Source: Bin80 sp965261255 (GTDB lineage Bacteria > Bacteroidota > Rhodothermia > Rhodothermales > Bin80). From it: 64,000 bases of DNA. The translations under genes were made by a program, and so were the position numbers. A model generated the notes under the pieces. The model saw only the letters and a program-made list of their open reading frames with translations. It ran no database searches and was not told the DNA's origin. Location: NCBI GenBank assembly GCA_965261255.1, contig CBDHCQ010000004.1:2542001-2606000 (forward strand), in the 5' to 3' direction. Shown piece by piece: positions 1-9,484 of this stretch (within the stretch, counting starts at the first letter, position 1; every line of letters starts with the position of its first letter).

Positions 1-570
1 ATCATAAGGGCCCGGAATAACCTCCGTCTCCTTTATGTCTGCAGTCATAAATAGCGGCATGCGAGAATCAATCAATCTAACGCCGTCCACATACATAGAC
101 CTCGCTGCGATGGGCAGTTCGCGAACCGTGTACTCTGGGAGTAGCACATCAGTCCTACGAGGTAAAACCCCCAACTGCATTCGGGTAGGTAGCCCATCAT
201 CCAGGCTGACGAGGGTATGCTTGTCAGGTAGCACATGAACCGCAGATATAAGAAATACCTCCAGTTGCAAGTCATCCTCAACCTTTACTGATTGGTGTAA
301 ATCCTCATACCCTTCGGCCGATACCGTCAACGTATACTCGCCCAGATTTACAGCCCCAAACTCGAAATGACCTTCCGGCCCTGTAATCGTCCCGTGCAGT
401 GTTCCTGTCAATATTACAAGGGCACCCGGAACTGGATTCAGACTTTTCGAATCTAGAACAAAACCTGTCACTATTGCTGATTGAGCTTGTGATCTGGAAT
501 TGCTCGGACCAACACCAAGGACCAAGCACCAGATCACATTATGCAGGACAATCCACCGAAACTGCTGCAT
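1..570 (-). CDS. TonB-dependent receptor, N-terminal part (cut by window edge)
   Basis: The frame is open from an ATG at 570 to the left edge (190 codons, no stop), so the C-terminal barrel lies outside the window. Residues 1-31 form a signal peptide ending near SQAQS. Residues 32-100 resemble a carboxypeptidase-regulatory-like beta-sandwich (VTGFVLDSKSLNPVPGA, then GHFEFGAVNLGEYTLTVSAEG). The segment SMYVDGVRL followed by ADIKETEVIPGP matches the end of a TonB plug domain, where the usual pattern is DIExIEVxxGP. Such receptors import siderophores, vitamins, metals or glycans across the outer membrane using TonB energy; the ligand cannot be told from this part. It lies 193 bp downstream of the M23 peptidase gene on the same strand. 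Confidence 0.72.
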   Translation of the reverse strand, partial: MQQFRWIVLHNVIWCLVLGVGPSNSRSQAQSAIVTGFVLDSKSLNPVPGALVILTGTLHGTITGPEGHFEFGAVNLGEYTLTVSAEGYEDLHQSVKVEDDLQLEVFLISAVHVLPDKHTLVSLDDGLPTRMQLGVLPRRTDVLLPEYTVRELPIAARSMYVDGVRLIDSRMPLFMTADIKETEVIPGPYD

Positions 571-763
571 TAATCAGTTATGCGGAGGCGATAATAAGTT
601 ATCTCTTGTCTTAAGGTACCCCCTCCAGTCGGTCATTACTGACACAACTATGTGCTTCACCGTCCCGCAGGTGGCATCTGTATATCACTTTCCCGGGTAT
701 GCTTGTAAGACGCCTCCTTCTCCCGCCGTAAGAAATCTCAGACAGCTCCCGTATATCCGGCTA

Positions 764-1879
764 CTATTCCAGCTCTCGGTGATTCAGGCCGGGACGCGAA
801 ATCAAATCAATACGGCGTAGACCACTGGTGGTTAAACTGAAATCATTGCCTCGGCCGCGTACCAGGCCGTTCGTCAGGTATTGGTACGGAATACTTGAAC
901 GCTGCAGTACATTCAATATTGGTTCATCCAACACTTCCTCCAGGGGCTCAAATTTAATTGGCAGACCAGATGCGGCAAAAGTGATCTTCCATGAATTCCC
1001 CATCTCGAGTGGAGTACCATAATCAGGTCGCCAGCCTTCAAGTTCGGGACACAGCCAAGGATAGCGCCAAAGCATATTGGGGATAGCCGCTTCTAAAGGA
1101 ATCGTGACTTCAAAAAAAGGAGTTTCTGTTTCCTGCAAAAACTCCGGCATGGTTAAGTCGGGGTTTTCCTGCAGCTTTAAGTAGAGCTGCGCAATATCTA
1201 ATCCCGTTAGATTGATCCCGTTAAATATCCCATGGTAGTTAGGTGCGGCATCCCTCAGATAATCATCATACCAATCGTTAAAGGATTCATTTAGCATCAG
1301 ATTGACCTCCAGGTGCAGGTGAGCCCGTGCACGATTTACACCCCGCCCCGAATATCCCATCACGCCAATCACCTTCCCCTGTTCAACCCAATCCCCGACC
1401 GATACACTAACCCTGCCGAGGTGAGCGTAGAGGCTGTAGTATGGTGATTCTCCCCACTGGTGCTCAATCACAATGTATCTCCCATAGTTGGAACGACCTG
1501 TCCCGTTGTTAACGTAGACCACTTCCCCCTCTGCTATAGCGCCAATCTCATCTAGCGGATCCCCCCTCCTCGTTCGACGCATCGGACGAATATCAATCCC
1601 TTCGTGAAACCGGCTGTAGATCACGCCCGCACTCGTTCGACGTACATTACGCACGAAACCATACTTGCCTGCTGTCCAGCCTGGCTGTTCACCAGGCCGC
1701 TCCTGGCGGTACGTGTGCATATAAAACTCCGGGCCGCCTCCCTCCTCAAAGATGGCCTCATTTTCTGTGGGTAGAATAAGTGAGATTTCGTGTTCGCCCT
1801 GCGCCAGCGCCTGCAAAGAATACCCACACCACATCGCCAAACCTGCCAGGCCGATTAAAATTCTTCCCTTCAAAAACAT
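764..1879 (-). CDS. M23 family metallopeptidase (LytM-like endopeptidase)
   Basis: This is a probable exported peptidoglycan endopeptidase. Counting from an upstream ATG at 1909, His102 and Asp106 in HEGIDI and His197-x-His199 in AHLHLEV are the LytM zinc ligands and catalytic residues; His163 in YAHLG is the usual additional histidine. I place the start at the internal Met at 1879 because MFLKGRILIGLAGLAMWCG then begins a normal signal peptide ending at ALAQG; the ATG at 1909 would add ten residues. About 180 residues follow the peptidase domain and I do not recognise them. It is the last gene of a minus-strand run with def, DUF411 and DUF4835, 33 bp after def. Confidence 0.88.
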   Translation of the reverse strand: MFLKGRILIGLAGLAMWCGYSLQALAQGEHEISLILPTENEAIFEEGGGPEFYMHTYRQERPGEQPGWTAGKYGFVRNVRRTSAGVIYSRFHEGIDIRPMRRTRRGDPLDEIGAIAEGEVVYVNNGTGRSNYGRYIVIEHQWGESPYYSLYAHLGRVSVSVGDWVEQGKVIGVMGYSGRGVNRARAHLHLEVNLMLNESFNDWYDDYLRDAAPNYHGIFNGINLTGLDIAQLYLKLQENPDLTMPEFLQETETPFFEVTIPLEAAIPNMLWRYPWLCPELEGWRPDYGTPLEMGNSWKITFAASGLPIKFEPLEEVLDEPILNVLQRSSIPYQYLTNGLVRGRGNDFSLTTSGLRRIDLISRPGLNHRELE

Positions 1880-1942
1880 TGTACAGTAATAGTCCTTGCG
1901 CATAACCAAGCGGAATATATGAGTTATGAAGATTCTATTGTA

Positions 1943-2515
1943 TCAGCTATACGATTGTACCGGATAGGTAGCTTCGGCTTTTCCCTGCGAGATTCCCTCC
2001 AATTTTCGCTTGAGTATGCCGCGACGAAAAGAACTCAGGTGATCAGTGAACAGCAATCCCTCCAAATGATCATACTCGTGCTGTATTACACGGGCAAGGA
2101 TACCATCAACTGTAAGCGTGCGCTCTTGCATATTTTCGTCCTGATAATTCAGCTTCACAGATTCCGGTCGAATCACAAGTTCCCGAATGCCCGGTATCGA
2201 CAGACACCCCTCCTCAAATTCTTCCTCTTCCTCGGACTCCCACGTTATTTCAGGGTTGATCAAAACCATGGGTTGTTCGGGGATATTGTCTCTTGAATCC
2301 TCCGGTAATTCATCCACTAATGGAGAAATATCTACAACAAAGAGTTGCTCCCTATATCCTACCTGGGGAGCAGCCAGACCTACGCCTATTGCATTGCGCA
2401 TCGTCTCTATCATGTCACCAATGAGCTTTTTGAGTTCATTGTTGACGGAATCAACTGCCCTAGTTTGTTGGCGAAGAACTGGATCACCAAACAGACGAAT
2501 CGGGAGGATCGCCAT
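1943..2515 (-). CDS. def: Peptide deformylase
   Basis: It removes the N-formyl group from nascent proteins in the cytoplasm, using a metal ion. All three family motifs are present: GVGLAAPQ (residues 44-51), EGCLS (102-106, Cys is a metal ligand) and QHEYDH (145-150, the HExxH motif). The length of 190 residues is normal. A run of acidic residues (about 93-102) precedes motif 2. It starts 5 bp after the DUF411 gene stops and is probably cotranscribed with it. Confidence 0.96.
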   Translation of the reverse strand: MAILPIRLFGDPVLRQQTRAVDSVNNELKKLIGDMIETMRNAIGVGLAAPQVGYREQLFVVDISPLVDELPEDSRDNIPEQPMVLINPEITWESEEEEEFEEGCLSIPGIRELVIRPESVKLNYQDENMQERTLTVDGILARVIQHEYDHLEGLLFTDHLSSFRRGILKRKLEGISQGKAEATYPVQSYS

Positions 2516-2520
2516 GAACT

Positions 2521-2985
2521 CTACAACTCCACACGGGCAAAAACACCCGTAGGTCCGTTTTCGTCAAAGGTTACAACATCATAAGGTTGGGCATTAGGCC
2601 CCTCCATGCCCGGTGATCCAATGGGCATCCCCGGTACCGCTATGCCACGTACATCCGGTCGCTCCTCAAGTAGACGCTCCAAATGCTCAGCCGGTACATG
2701 GCCCTCAATTATATAGCCATCTATTACCGCCGTATGACACGAACCTACCGTACGCGGCACACCCAACTGCGATTTGATCGCCCCCATATCTCTCATATCC
2801 CGTGTCTCCACCTCAAAACCGGCATTTTCCATATGCTCCACCCACTTGACGCAGCACCCGCAGGTCGGGGCCTTGTACACAACCATGGATGGCTGATCAC
2901 TCTTAGTAGGTTGCAAGACAACCCCAGTTGCGACGACTGCCCCGATCCCTAACACAAGCAGTGTCAATGAGATTGATCGTTTCAT
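2521..2985 (-). CDS. DUF411 family metal-binding protein
   Basis: This is a 154-residue exported protein. Residues 1-24 are a hydrophobic signal or anchor segment. The thioredoxin-fold-like domain follows, with the cysteine cluster TCGCCVKW (Cys42, Cys44, Cys45) and a later GSCHTAVIDGY segment, both characteristic of DUF411. Members of this family are often found with copper or other metal resistance genes and are thought to bind metal; that role is inference here, since no metal-efflux gene is adjacent. It sits 10 bp after the DUF4835 gene and 5 bp before def. Confidence 0.85.
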   Translation of the reverse strand: MKRSISLTLLVLGIGAVVATGVVLQPTKSDQPSMVVYKAPTCGCCVKWVEHMENAGFEVETRDMRDMGAIKSQLGVPRTVGSCHTAVIDGYIIEGHVPAEHLERLLEERPDVRGIAVPGMPIGSPGMEGPNAQPYDVVTFDENGPTGVFARVEL

Positions 2986-2995
2986 CTTCTATGCC

Positions 2996-3877
2996 TTATT
3001 CCAATAACACGTTGTAGCTCGTTAGTCGAGCGGGGTCTGCATCAGAGAGTAAATCATAAGCATCTCCCCGCTCATTTGAGCCTTCGAAAATACCTACCAG
3101 CTCCTTGTGCTTCGTAGAAAAAAAGATGTCCAGAACGTACTGTCTGGACTGATCTTCATATAGATCAGACATGGTCTGCAATACTTCCAGTACTTTTATT
3201 CTTGCAGACTCCTGATTCAGGACAAACAAATCCAGCGCTCCAATATGGTATTGATAATACACTTCGCGCAGCGGACGCATCCGCGGATTTGTCAACTGAT
3301 CCACAATACGCGCGCGTCCATCAATGTCTAACGTACTCCATCCAGCGGCGTTACTGCTTGAAGCCAACTGCTGAATCCGCTTCGCTTGCTGAAAATGCTC
3401 CTCCCCTCCAAATTCGCTGAAGCTATCATAGTCATAGCCCAACATCAGGTAAGCATAATAATCCAGGACTGAGGTCAGCTGGTCAAACCGTTCCACCTCA
3501 AACACCAATGGAGTGCCCTGAGCATAACTAAAGTCCCATGCTTCATCGCTAATTTGCAAAAGTGGAGTCTTTGCCATCGTTCCATAAATCGGACGCGTAC
3601 TGGTCAAAACGAGTTGGGCACGGAACGATGTAAGGGTAAAACTCTCCTGAAACACGATCTGCATGGAGCAGTCAATCAACTCGTGCACTTCAAACTGATC
3701 CTCGGTCCAGTTGTTGTTGTTCATATAATCCTCGATCTGCTGCTCCAGCTCGTCAAGGAATCCAAATCCTGAACCTTCTAATTTCAGATAATTAATCTGT
3801 GCCGTGCACCTGAACTCACGTGCCTTCGACACTGATACAGCACAGGCTAAAATGCAAATTATCACTAGAGACCGCAT
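2996..3877 (-). CDS. DUF4835 family protein
   Basis: This is an exported protein of about 293 residues from a family largely restricted to Bacteroidota and relatives; its function is not established. I place the start at 3877, where MRSLVIICILACAVSVSKA forms a clean signal peptide; the frame is open upstream to 3985, but that adds a hydrophilic leader without family features. Typical family features are the early FRCTAQIN strand, the FTLTSFRAQLVL strand followed by a polar segment, and the FDQLTSVLDYYAYLMLGYDYDSFS block. It is the first gene of the DUF4835-DUF411-def-M23 run. Its presence is one reason for placing the organism near Bacteroidota. Confidence 0.82.
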   Translation of the reverse strand: MRSLVIICILACAVSVSKAREFRCTAQINYLKLEGSGFGFLDELEQQIEDYMNNNNWTEDQFEVHELIDCSMQIVFQESFTLTSFRAQLVLTSTRPIYGTMAKTPLLQISDEAWDFSYAQGTPLVFEVERFDQLTSVLDYYAYLMLGYDYDSFSEFGGEEHFQQAKRIQQLASSSNAAGWSTLDIDGRARIVDQLTNPRMRPLREVYYQYHIGALDLFVLNQESARIKVLEVLQTMSDLYEDQSRQYVLDIFFSTKHKELVGIFEGSNERGDAYDLLSDADPARLTSYNVLLE

Positions 3878-4079
3878 TATCTGCTTCTTAAGACACATAA
3901 GCTGCTGAAACAAATACACCGCAGAGACCGGTTTATGACCATGCTTGCACATAGGGCGATCACAATTGCTCGGCGATAAGACCATGCTCAGTTAATGATC
4001 TCATGTGCAACCCGTGACGCGAACGTACATGAAATGATCTAATTTGTTCACTTCTCATGGTGTATTGGGTGGACAACCA

Positions 4080-6884
4080 CTACATGAGCGTAAAATGGTA
4101 CTGATTCAACTCCAACGGATTGATCGCTATACGTACTTCCAGATCCAGATAATGAAAAATGCGGAATTGGCTTCCCAGACCCAATCCCGCTGCCCAGCCA
4201 CCACTGTAGTCTTCACTCATAACCACGTATTCTGCAAACCCATACAGGAAGATCGTGTTGATGTACACGGGGATACTCAAGAGTCCATTTTCTGGATACC
4301 ATACAGGTTGCAACACCTCTAAATCAATCTTCCCATGGATACCATGGCCAAGGAATGCCTCTCTGCCACGCGGAAGAATCAACGAGTTACTGTATACACC
4401 TGAATCATTCTGACCCAGTACAGACGCGCCAAATGCCGTACCAGTATTCCAACGTCTATAGGGCGACCAATACTGATTAAATCTAAGGTACATGCCAACC
4501 CGCCGAGAAGCATTGTCCGTGACCAAATCTGCGCGTCCATATAACCCAAGCGTGGCTCCCCTATTGGGCCAGACATCGCGCGTATTTTTCTGGATCCCAA
4601 CTGCAAACCATAAACCTGCATCAACTGTCGTCCGGCCGCTCCACTCGGCAAGTGAACGGCCTGTGCTCAGGAGATACGGAACAGGGGTCCTATCCAGACT
4701 AAACCATCTTGTCCGCTCAACACGCACACCTGCGAAAAATCTGGCATAACTGTTGCGAACATTAGACTCAAACCTGAGAGGCAGCGTAATCTTCACACCA
4801 GTCCCCAATGACTGTTCGCCATATGTTCTATCCTCAACCGATTGATCCTGTGCCACGATCCTCGCAATCACCGCCCTAGGCTCATTATAAGCCTCAAGTG
4901 TTGCCAACACTGGACCGAATGCTGTACTAACCACTGCGCGATGCCATGCTTGTTGTGACTGCAATGTGAACTCGGCAGAATAGGTCACACGGCGGAGAGG
5001 ATCACTTCCGTATGCGGCAAGTCCGCCTCGTAATCCCAGACGGCTTTCAGGAGCCTGGAACGACCAGGAACCCACCGGTAGAATCATTCGAGGCCAAAGT
5101 CTACCATCCAATCTGTATGGCTGGTATGTGAATTCGTCCGGTGCCTGTGATCTAGCAGCAATATCCGGCAACTGATCCATTGGCGTGAGCGACATACGCG
5201 GCCCATCGGTCGGGGAGAATGGTGTTGCGACTACATCATAGCGCTCGTGCTGATAATCGACATAAATCAGCGTTCGACCATCCATGGATAACAATGGATC
5301 CATTGCGCCGTACGAGACCTCTGTTAGCCGATGGGTTTGTTCTGACTGCACATCATAACAATAGACATCCGTGACGCCGTCCCTGTCTGCTGTAAACAGG
5401 AGATAGCGTCCATCTGAACTCCATGATATCTCCCGCACCGCCCCTCCATTCAAGGAAATCAAGGGCGTAAGTGTACCGTCCAGCGCAGCTATATAGACTA
5501 GTTGTGTGTTATCATTCCGAACCAATAACGCCGTCTTATTTTCGGTGTGTGCAATCTGTATGAGATCGGCCTGGCTCCGGCCCCGGATTGTCCGAATATT
5601 TCCGTCCTTATCAATGTGAACCCATTTATTGCGCTGCCCGTCATTTTGGAGTGCCCAAATGCCTGCAGAAGTTTGCAAGGGCATGTGCACACGTGCTTCG
5701 TGAGTGATACGAGACTCGCTGCCCCGGCGCAAATCATACGCAAATACATCAGCAACTGAACGTAACGTTGAAAATCTGTCCGGGACGTACCTGGCATATA
5801 GCAGCACACTGTCCTTTACGCTAAACCATGCATCCTCGGGGAGCAATACAGGATGTATCAGTTGAGTTTGACCGGTTTCAATGTCGAGCCTGTATAACCC
5901 GGGCGTTTCGCTCAAACCCCGCCGATATACCACCAGCGTCGAATTATTCAACCACTGGGGCCAGCGTTGCAGCACTCCTTTTTTTCCTGCAAGTATGCTT
6001 GCCGACTTAGTTGACTGCCGGGAAGTTGAGACCGTTTCCTGCTTTAATTCTGCAGACAATTCCCGTAATGACAGACCCGTTGCACGACGCAGGCCCATTC
6101 CTGTTGATCGAATCGGATTCCGATAACGCCGGGTTCGCATCTTCTCGAAAAAAGAGCCTCCATCGCGGCCTGCCTGCCAGGCAAAAAAGTTGGCTCCACC
6201 AATGTAGTGACGGTTCCCGTGGAACGCGTAGCGGGGAGTCTCAAAGAGTTGAGATAAGCTCCAGGGACGCTCTGAGGCCATCGCAGCCCGATACTGCATC
6301 TGGAAACGTGCATCATTCAAACGTCCTGTGCGGTGTTCCCCCTGGCTCTCGAGATAAACAGCTGCCCCCTCATTCAATCCTGGCGGAAGCGATAAATTGA
6401 ACGTACGTGCGGCGTCCGGGGCAAACCAATTTACGAGTTTACCCAACCCCCAAGGACCACCTGCTTGCCCCTGGGATGCGTGTACAAGCTCATGGGTTGC
6501 AACTGCCTCGATCCAGGAAGAAAAGTTCGGCCCCAACCGTCCCCCCTTGATATGAGGGACTTCAATTTCCTGGCGAAATGGATGTGTATGGACATACCCA
6601 TTGGACCGGTCATTTGCGTTATTCAGAATCACAGACATCCACATTGTCCTGGCCGCCCCCGAAAGCGCCTGTGCTTCTGGCAGCATGCGTTCCAGTACTT
6701 CAGCGGTTTCCCAGGCCTCGGCCGCTGCCCCCTCTTCAAAAATAATCTCGAAATGCTGTGTTCTGTGTACTTGATAGCGGCTCCCAAGCGGCCGAACTAC
6801 AGGCTCGTACGCAATCCACTGGCCCGAGACAGATGGAACTGCAACCAGCAGGATGAGGCAGGAAGCGAACACAGGACAACGCAT
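4080..6884 (-). CDS. Zinc-peptidase / TolB-like propeller / outer-membrane barrel fusion
   Basis: This is a 934-residue exported protein with three visible parts. After a signal peptide (1-21), residues about 40-290 look like a gluzincin-type peptidase: His131-Glu-Leu-Val-His135 (HExxH) and a downstream NEGAAVYLES (Glu171), the usual third zinc ligand. Residues about 300-600 carry TolB/WD40-like propeller blades (ISWSSDGRYLLFTADRDG, then LLSMDGRTLIYVDY). The last 300 residues alternate polar and hydrophobic strands and contain a bacterial-surface-antigen-like end (VGIQKNTRDVWPNRGATLGL), which suggests a beta-barrel. The substrate is unknown. It is monocistronic, 94 bp or more from its neighbours. 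Confidence 0.72.
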   Translation of the reverse strand: MRCPVFASCLILLVAVPSVSGQWIAYEPVVRPLGSRYQVHRTQHFEIIFEEGAAAEAWETAEVLERMLPEAQALSGAARTMWMSVILNNANDRSNGYVHTHPFRQEIEVPHIKGGRLGPNFSSWIEAVATHELVHASQGQAGGPWGLGKLVNWFAPDAARTFNLSLPPGLNEGAAVYLESQGEHRTGRLNDARFQMQYRAAMASERPWSLSQLFETPRYAFHGNRHYIGGANFFAWQAGRDGGSFFEKMRTRRYRNPIRSTGMGLRRATGLSLRELSAELKQETVSTSRQSTKSASILAGKKGVLQRWPQWLNNSTLVVYRRGLSETPGLYRLDIETGQTQLIHPVLLPEDAWFSVKDSVLLYARYVPDRFSTLRSVADVFAYDLRRGSESRITHEARVHMPLQTSAGIWALQNDGQRNKWVHIDKDGNIRTIRGRSQADLIQIAHTENKTALLVRNDNTQLVYIAALDGTLTPLISLNGGAVREISWSSDGRYLLFTADRDGVTDVYCYDVQSEQTHRLTEVSYGAMDPLLSMDGRTLIYVDYQHERYDVVATPFSPTDGPRMSLTPMDQLPDIAARSQAPDEFTYQPYRLDGRLWPRMILPVGSWSFQAPESRLGLRGGLAAYGSDPLRRVTYSAEFTLQSQQAWHRAVVSTAFGPVLATLEAYNEPRAVIARIVAQDQSVEDRTYGEQSLGTGVKITLPLRFESNVRNSYARFFAGVRVERTRWFSLDRTPVPYLLSTGRSLAEWSGRTTVDAGLWFAVGIQKNTRDVWPNRGATLGLYGRADLVTDNASRRVGMYLRFNQYWSPYRRWNTGTAFGASVLGQNDSGVYSNSLILPRGREAFLGHGIHGKIDLEVLQPVWYPENGLLSIPVYINTIFLYGFAEYVVMSEDYSGGWAAGLGLGSQFRIFHYLDLEVRIAINPLELNQYHFTLM

Positions 6885-7013
6885 CTGCGGGCCGTGCGAG
6901 ATAAAGATGAGTACTTTTGCTTCGCTATAGCACTATAATCTATTAGCCTTCCGGACTGTCTATCGTTAATCCGTTGCCATTTACCAGATCTAACTTTCTG
7001 GCCGTTGCCCTAA

Positions 7014-8168
7014 TCAACAGTGGCTAGCCTCTGACAATGCAACTATGTCTAAAAAGCCTTCAGGAATCTCCTGACATCTCGGGAGAACGAGAATATCTAC
7101 TTCGCCTGGCTTGGCAGTTTTATCCCCAAATAGCGCTGTTTGCGTTGGTTTTTCCGCGATAGTCGCTTTGCCAAGAAGCTGATGCGTCGGCCAAAGATCA
7201 TGCAATGCATCGACTGTTGTCTCAAAGGTAAACTTGCGGCGGTCAGTTCTAACCACCAGGCAAGCGTCATCTGTCATTAGGCCCTTGGCCTTAGCGAAAA
7301 CGCCATTGATCATTTCTTCGTAGCGATCCCTGTTCAAATAGCGTTGCCCCTGCTGCCATCTAGGCGATGCAGGCCCGCCCAATAGCCAAAGCCTGATCCA
7401 GTTATCATATTCATAGTTGGTGATACCCTTGTAAGGTGGCGATGTGATTAGCAGGCTTGCTCTGACATGTTGCATTCGTCCGAGCTTGGTCCTTGCATCT
7501 CCGAAAAATATCTGACTCTTGCCTCTAACAGCGCGAACACCTTTTTCGTAGCGCCAAAGGATTCGGCTCTTGATGAACTTCACTGGATCAAGTTCGGGTG
7601 GCTCCATACCGCGCTCTTTCCACCACCTAACAGCGTACTTGGGCGCCATAGATTTAGTCTGGCGCATCTGGTTGGAAAGCCCACCGCCTAGTTTGCCGTG
7701 AAGGTAGACAAGTATGATCCCGGCAAGCGTCCAATCAACTTTGGATTTTCGCCAATCAAGCTCACGACGCGCGCTGTTAAGGAATGCCAAAACATCGGGC
7801 GACCAAGCGAATGCCTGAAACTCGTTGTCAGGTTTGCGGTCAGAGGGTTTACGTGATGACCAGATTTCATCAACTCGGTCATAAAGGCGGCCGATCTGCT
7901 TTGCCGGGTCCGTCTTTGCTTTCGAATAGACCCATGCAACGGGATTTATATCGCAGCCGATCGAATCCCGTCCGAGAAGATTCGCGACGTAGTTGCTAGT
8001 CCCTCTTCCGCAGAACGGATCGATGACCATGTCGCCGGGCCTGCTATACTTTTCGATGAACTCTTCGGCGAAGCTGACAGGAAACATGGCGTAGTAAGGA
8101 CCAAACCCTTTCCATCTTCCTTCCGCACTGCCGATTGGCCATCGTTCTCGTTGTCTTGCAACGTTCAT
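7014..8168 (-). CDS. DNA methyltransferase (N4-cytosine/N6-adenine type) of the HerA-NurA operon
   Basis: This is an S-adenosylmethionine-dependent DNA amino-methyltransferase of 384 residues. DPFCGRGTS (50-58) is the AdoMet-binding motif and TSPPY (242-246) the catalytic motif; SPPY is most often seen in N4-cytosine enzymes, but the product cannot be settled from sequence. The AdoMet motif precedes the catalytic motif, and a 190-residue middle segment between them may hold target recognition. The end has the usual KPGEVDILVLPR tail. The start overlaps the NurA-like stop by 4 bp (ATGA), so the genes are translationally coupled. It is the last gene of the operon and presumably marks host DNA; that is inference. 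Confidence 0.85.
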   Translation of the reverse strand: MNVARQRERWPIGSAEGRWKGFGPYYAMFPVSFAEEFIEKYSRPGDMVIDPFCGRGTSNYVANLLGRDSIGCDINPVAWVYSKAKTDPAKQIGRLYDRVDEIWSSRKPSDRKPDNEFQAFAWSPDVLAFLNSARRELDWRKSKVDWTLAGIILVYLHGKLGGGLSNQMRQTKSMAPKYAVRWWKERGMEPPELDPVKFIKSRILWRYEKGVRAVRGKSQIFFGDARTKLGRMQHVRASLLITSPPYKGITNYEYDNWIRLWLLGGPASPRWQQGQRYLNRDRYEEMINGVFAKAKGLMTDDACLVVRTDRRKFTFETTVDALHDLWPTHQLLGKATIAEKPTQTALFGDKTAKPGEVDILVLPRCQEIPEGFLDIVALSEASHC

Positions 8169-9484
8169 TTATCAAATAGGCTTTTTATGATTTCTCCTCC
8201 CATCTTCAGAGGGACAGCGGCGTGTGAATGCGCGCGAACGATGGGCACAAATCCTCCGTCGAACAAATAGGTTGAAAGCCTGTCCACAATGCCCACGACC
8301 TCGGGCAAACCGGGGTAAGCGACCAGATCAGTATTGGTCAGGTCAAGAGATGCCGCGGTTACTTTTGGCGTGTTAATCACCGTACGTTGACCTGACTTGC
8401 TCTTATACATTGCAATACGTCCATAGTATGTATCAGCCCCCCAGGGCTTAGCATTAGGGGCGCGGTAGACAACGGATTCGTGGATATAAGAGATGTCGGG
8501 TAGCAGAACCGTTTGGGGGGCGTACTTGCCGTTTGGCCCGGTTACTTCGTCAAAGTCCAACTGTTCAAAATGCTCAAAAAACTGCCCGCTCTTTATGAGT
8601 GAAAACAGCAAAATGTTTTTGCCAGTTTTGCTCATGCATAGATCGTTGATCCGCTGAAGTTCCTTTTGAACGTAAGGCACGACCGCGGCAAACTGGCCGA
8701 AGGCCGCGAGCGGTCCATCAACTACAAAAGCAAGGCGAGGTAAAATGCTGAGGCCTTGATCAAAGGATGAGAAGTATCGCAGCACATTTAAGAGCAGAAT
8801 GACTTCGAGAAATCGCATCACTTCGCCGTGAGGCTCGCCGTTTGGTCCAACTTCGTTGAAGCGTTCATGAAATCTAAGCGGATCAGTTTCAAAAAGCAGG
8901 ATTGAATTAGAGCACGAACACGTCCACGTACCAGTCGACGCAATCAACGACTTATCGCAATCGCTTTCCGGGCATCGAAATGTGCTGCTGCGCCCTGATA
9001 CTAGAGCGCGGTAGGTTTCCAAAAGGGTCTCATGCCCCTTTTGTACACTACCCTGAAGTGCTTCGTAGATTGATTGGCGGAAGAAATCTCTTGGGGGTGT
9101 TCCGTCAGATTTGGCGACATTGCAACCTGGGAGCACGCATTGAAGTGTTGCAGCTTTGTCCATCTCGTTAAAGGCGCTCGGCGGAATGATCTTCTGTTTT
9201 GAATGAGTATCAAGTATGTTAAGATCGATAGAAACAAGAGCGATCTGGACGAGGCTTGCTTCGGCACCCGGAAAACCGTCCTTAATTTTCTCGCTGACTG
9301 TAGAACCATCGATTGCCAGCACCCGAGTGATCTTGTCGGTCGCCAGAGGTATAGCTGTTGGCTGCAACACCCGCGCCTTTTTCTTTTCTGGAATATGGAT
9401 TTCGCCCGCGAATTCTTGAAAGAGTTTGCTTTGTTCAAGCGCGATAAGGCCCTCACCCGATGCTTTTTGACCTTTGTAGGGCAT
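8165..9484 (-). CDS. NurA-like nuclease with zinc-ribbon insert
   Basis: This 439-residue protein resembles NurA, the manganese-dependent 5'-3' nuclease that partners the HerA translocase in DNA end resection. Evidence: the first catalytic block VLAIDGST (Asp59), followed by hydrophobic strands (LVQIALVSIDLNIL); a second aspartate in LAFVVDGPLAAFGQF (Asp256); and a C-terminal VRAHSHAAVPLKMGGEI block. An unusual insert holds a four-cysteine cluster (Cys171, Cys176, Cys189, Cys191) that looks like a zinc ribbon. Its start shares one base with the HerA-like stop (TGATG), and its own stop overlaps the methyltransferase start. The position directly after herA is the strongest support for the assignment. 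Confidence 0.78.
   Translation of the reverse strand: MPYKGQKASGEGLIALEQSKLFQEFAGEIHIPEKKKARVLQPTAIPLATDKITRVLAIDGSTVSEKIKDGFPGAEASLVQIALVSIDLNILDTHSKQKIIPPSAFNEMDKAATLQCVLPGCNVAKSDGTPPRDFFRQSIYEALQGSVQKGHETLLETYRALVSGRSSTFRCPESDCDKSLIASTGTWTCSCSNSILLFETDPLRFHERFNEVGPNGEPHGEVMRFLEVILLLNVLRYFSSFDQGLSILPRLAFVVDGPLAAFGQFAAVVPYVQKELQRINDLCMSKTGKNILLFSLIKSGQFFEHFEQLDFDEVTGPNGKYAPQTVLLPDISYIHESVVYRAPNAKPWGADTYYGRIAMYKSKSGQRTVINTPKVTAASLDLTNTDLVAYPGLPEVVGIVDRLSTYLFDGGFVPIVRAHSHAAVPLKMGGEIIKSLFDK

Noticed and set aside
6885..7013. Second copy of the tRNA-Ser 3' end as the far attachment site of the island
   Set aside because: I looked for a direct repeat of the tRNA 3' end in the gap left of the methyltransferase and found none.
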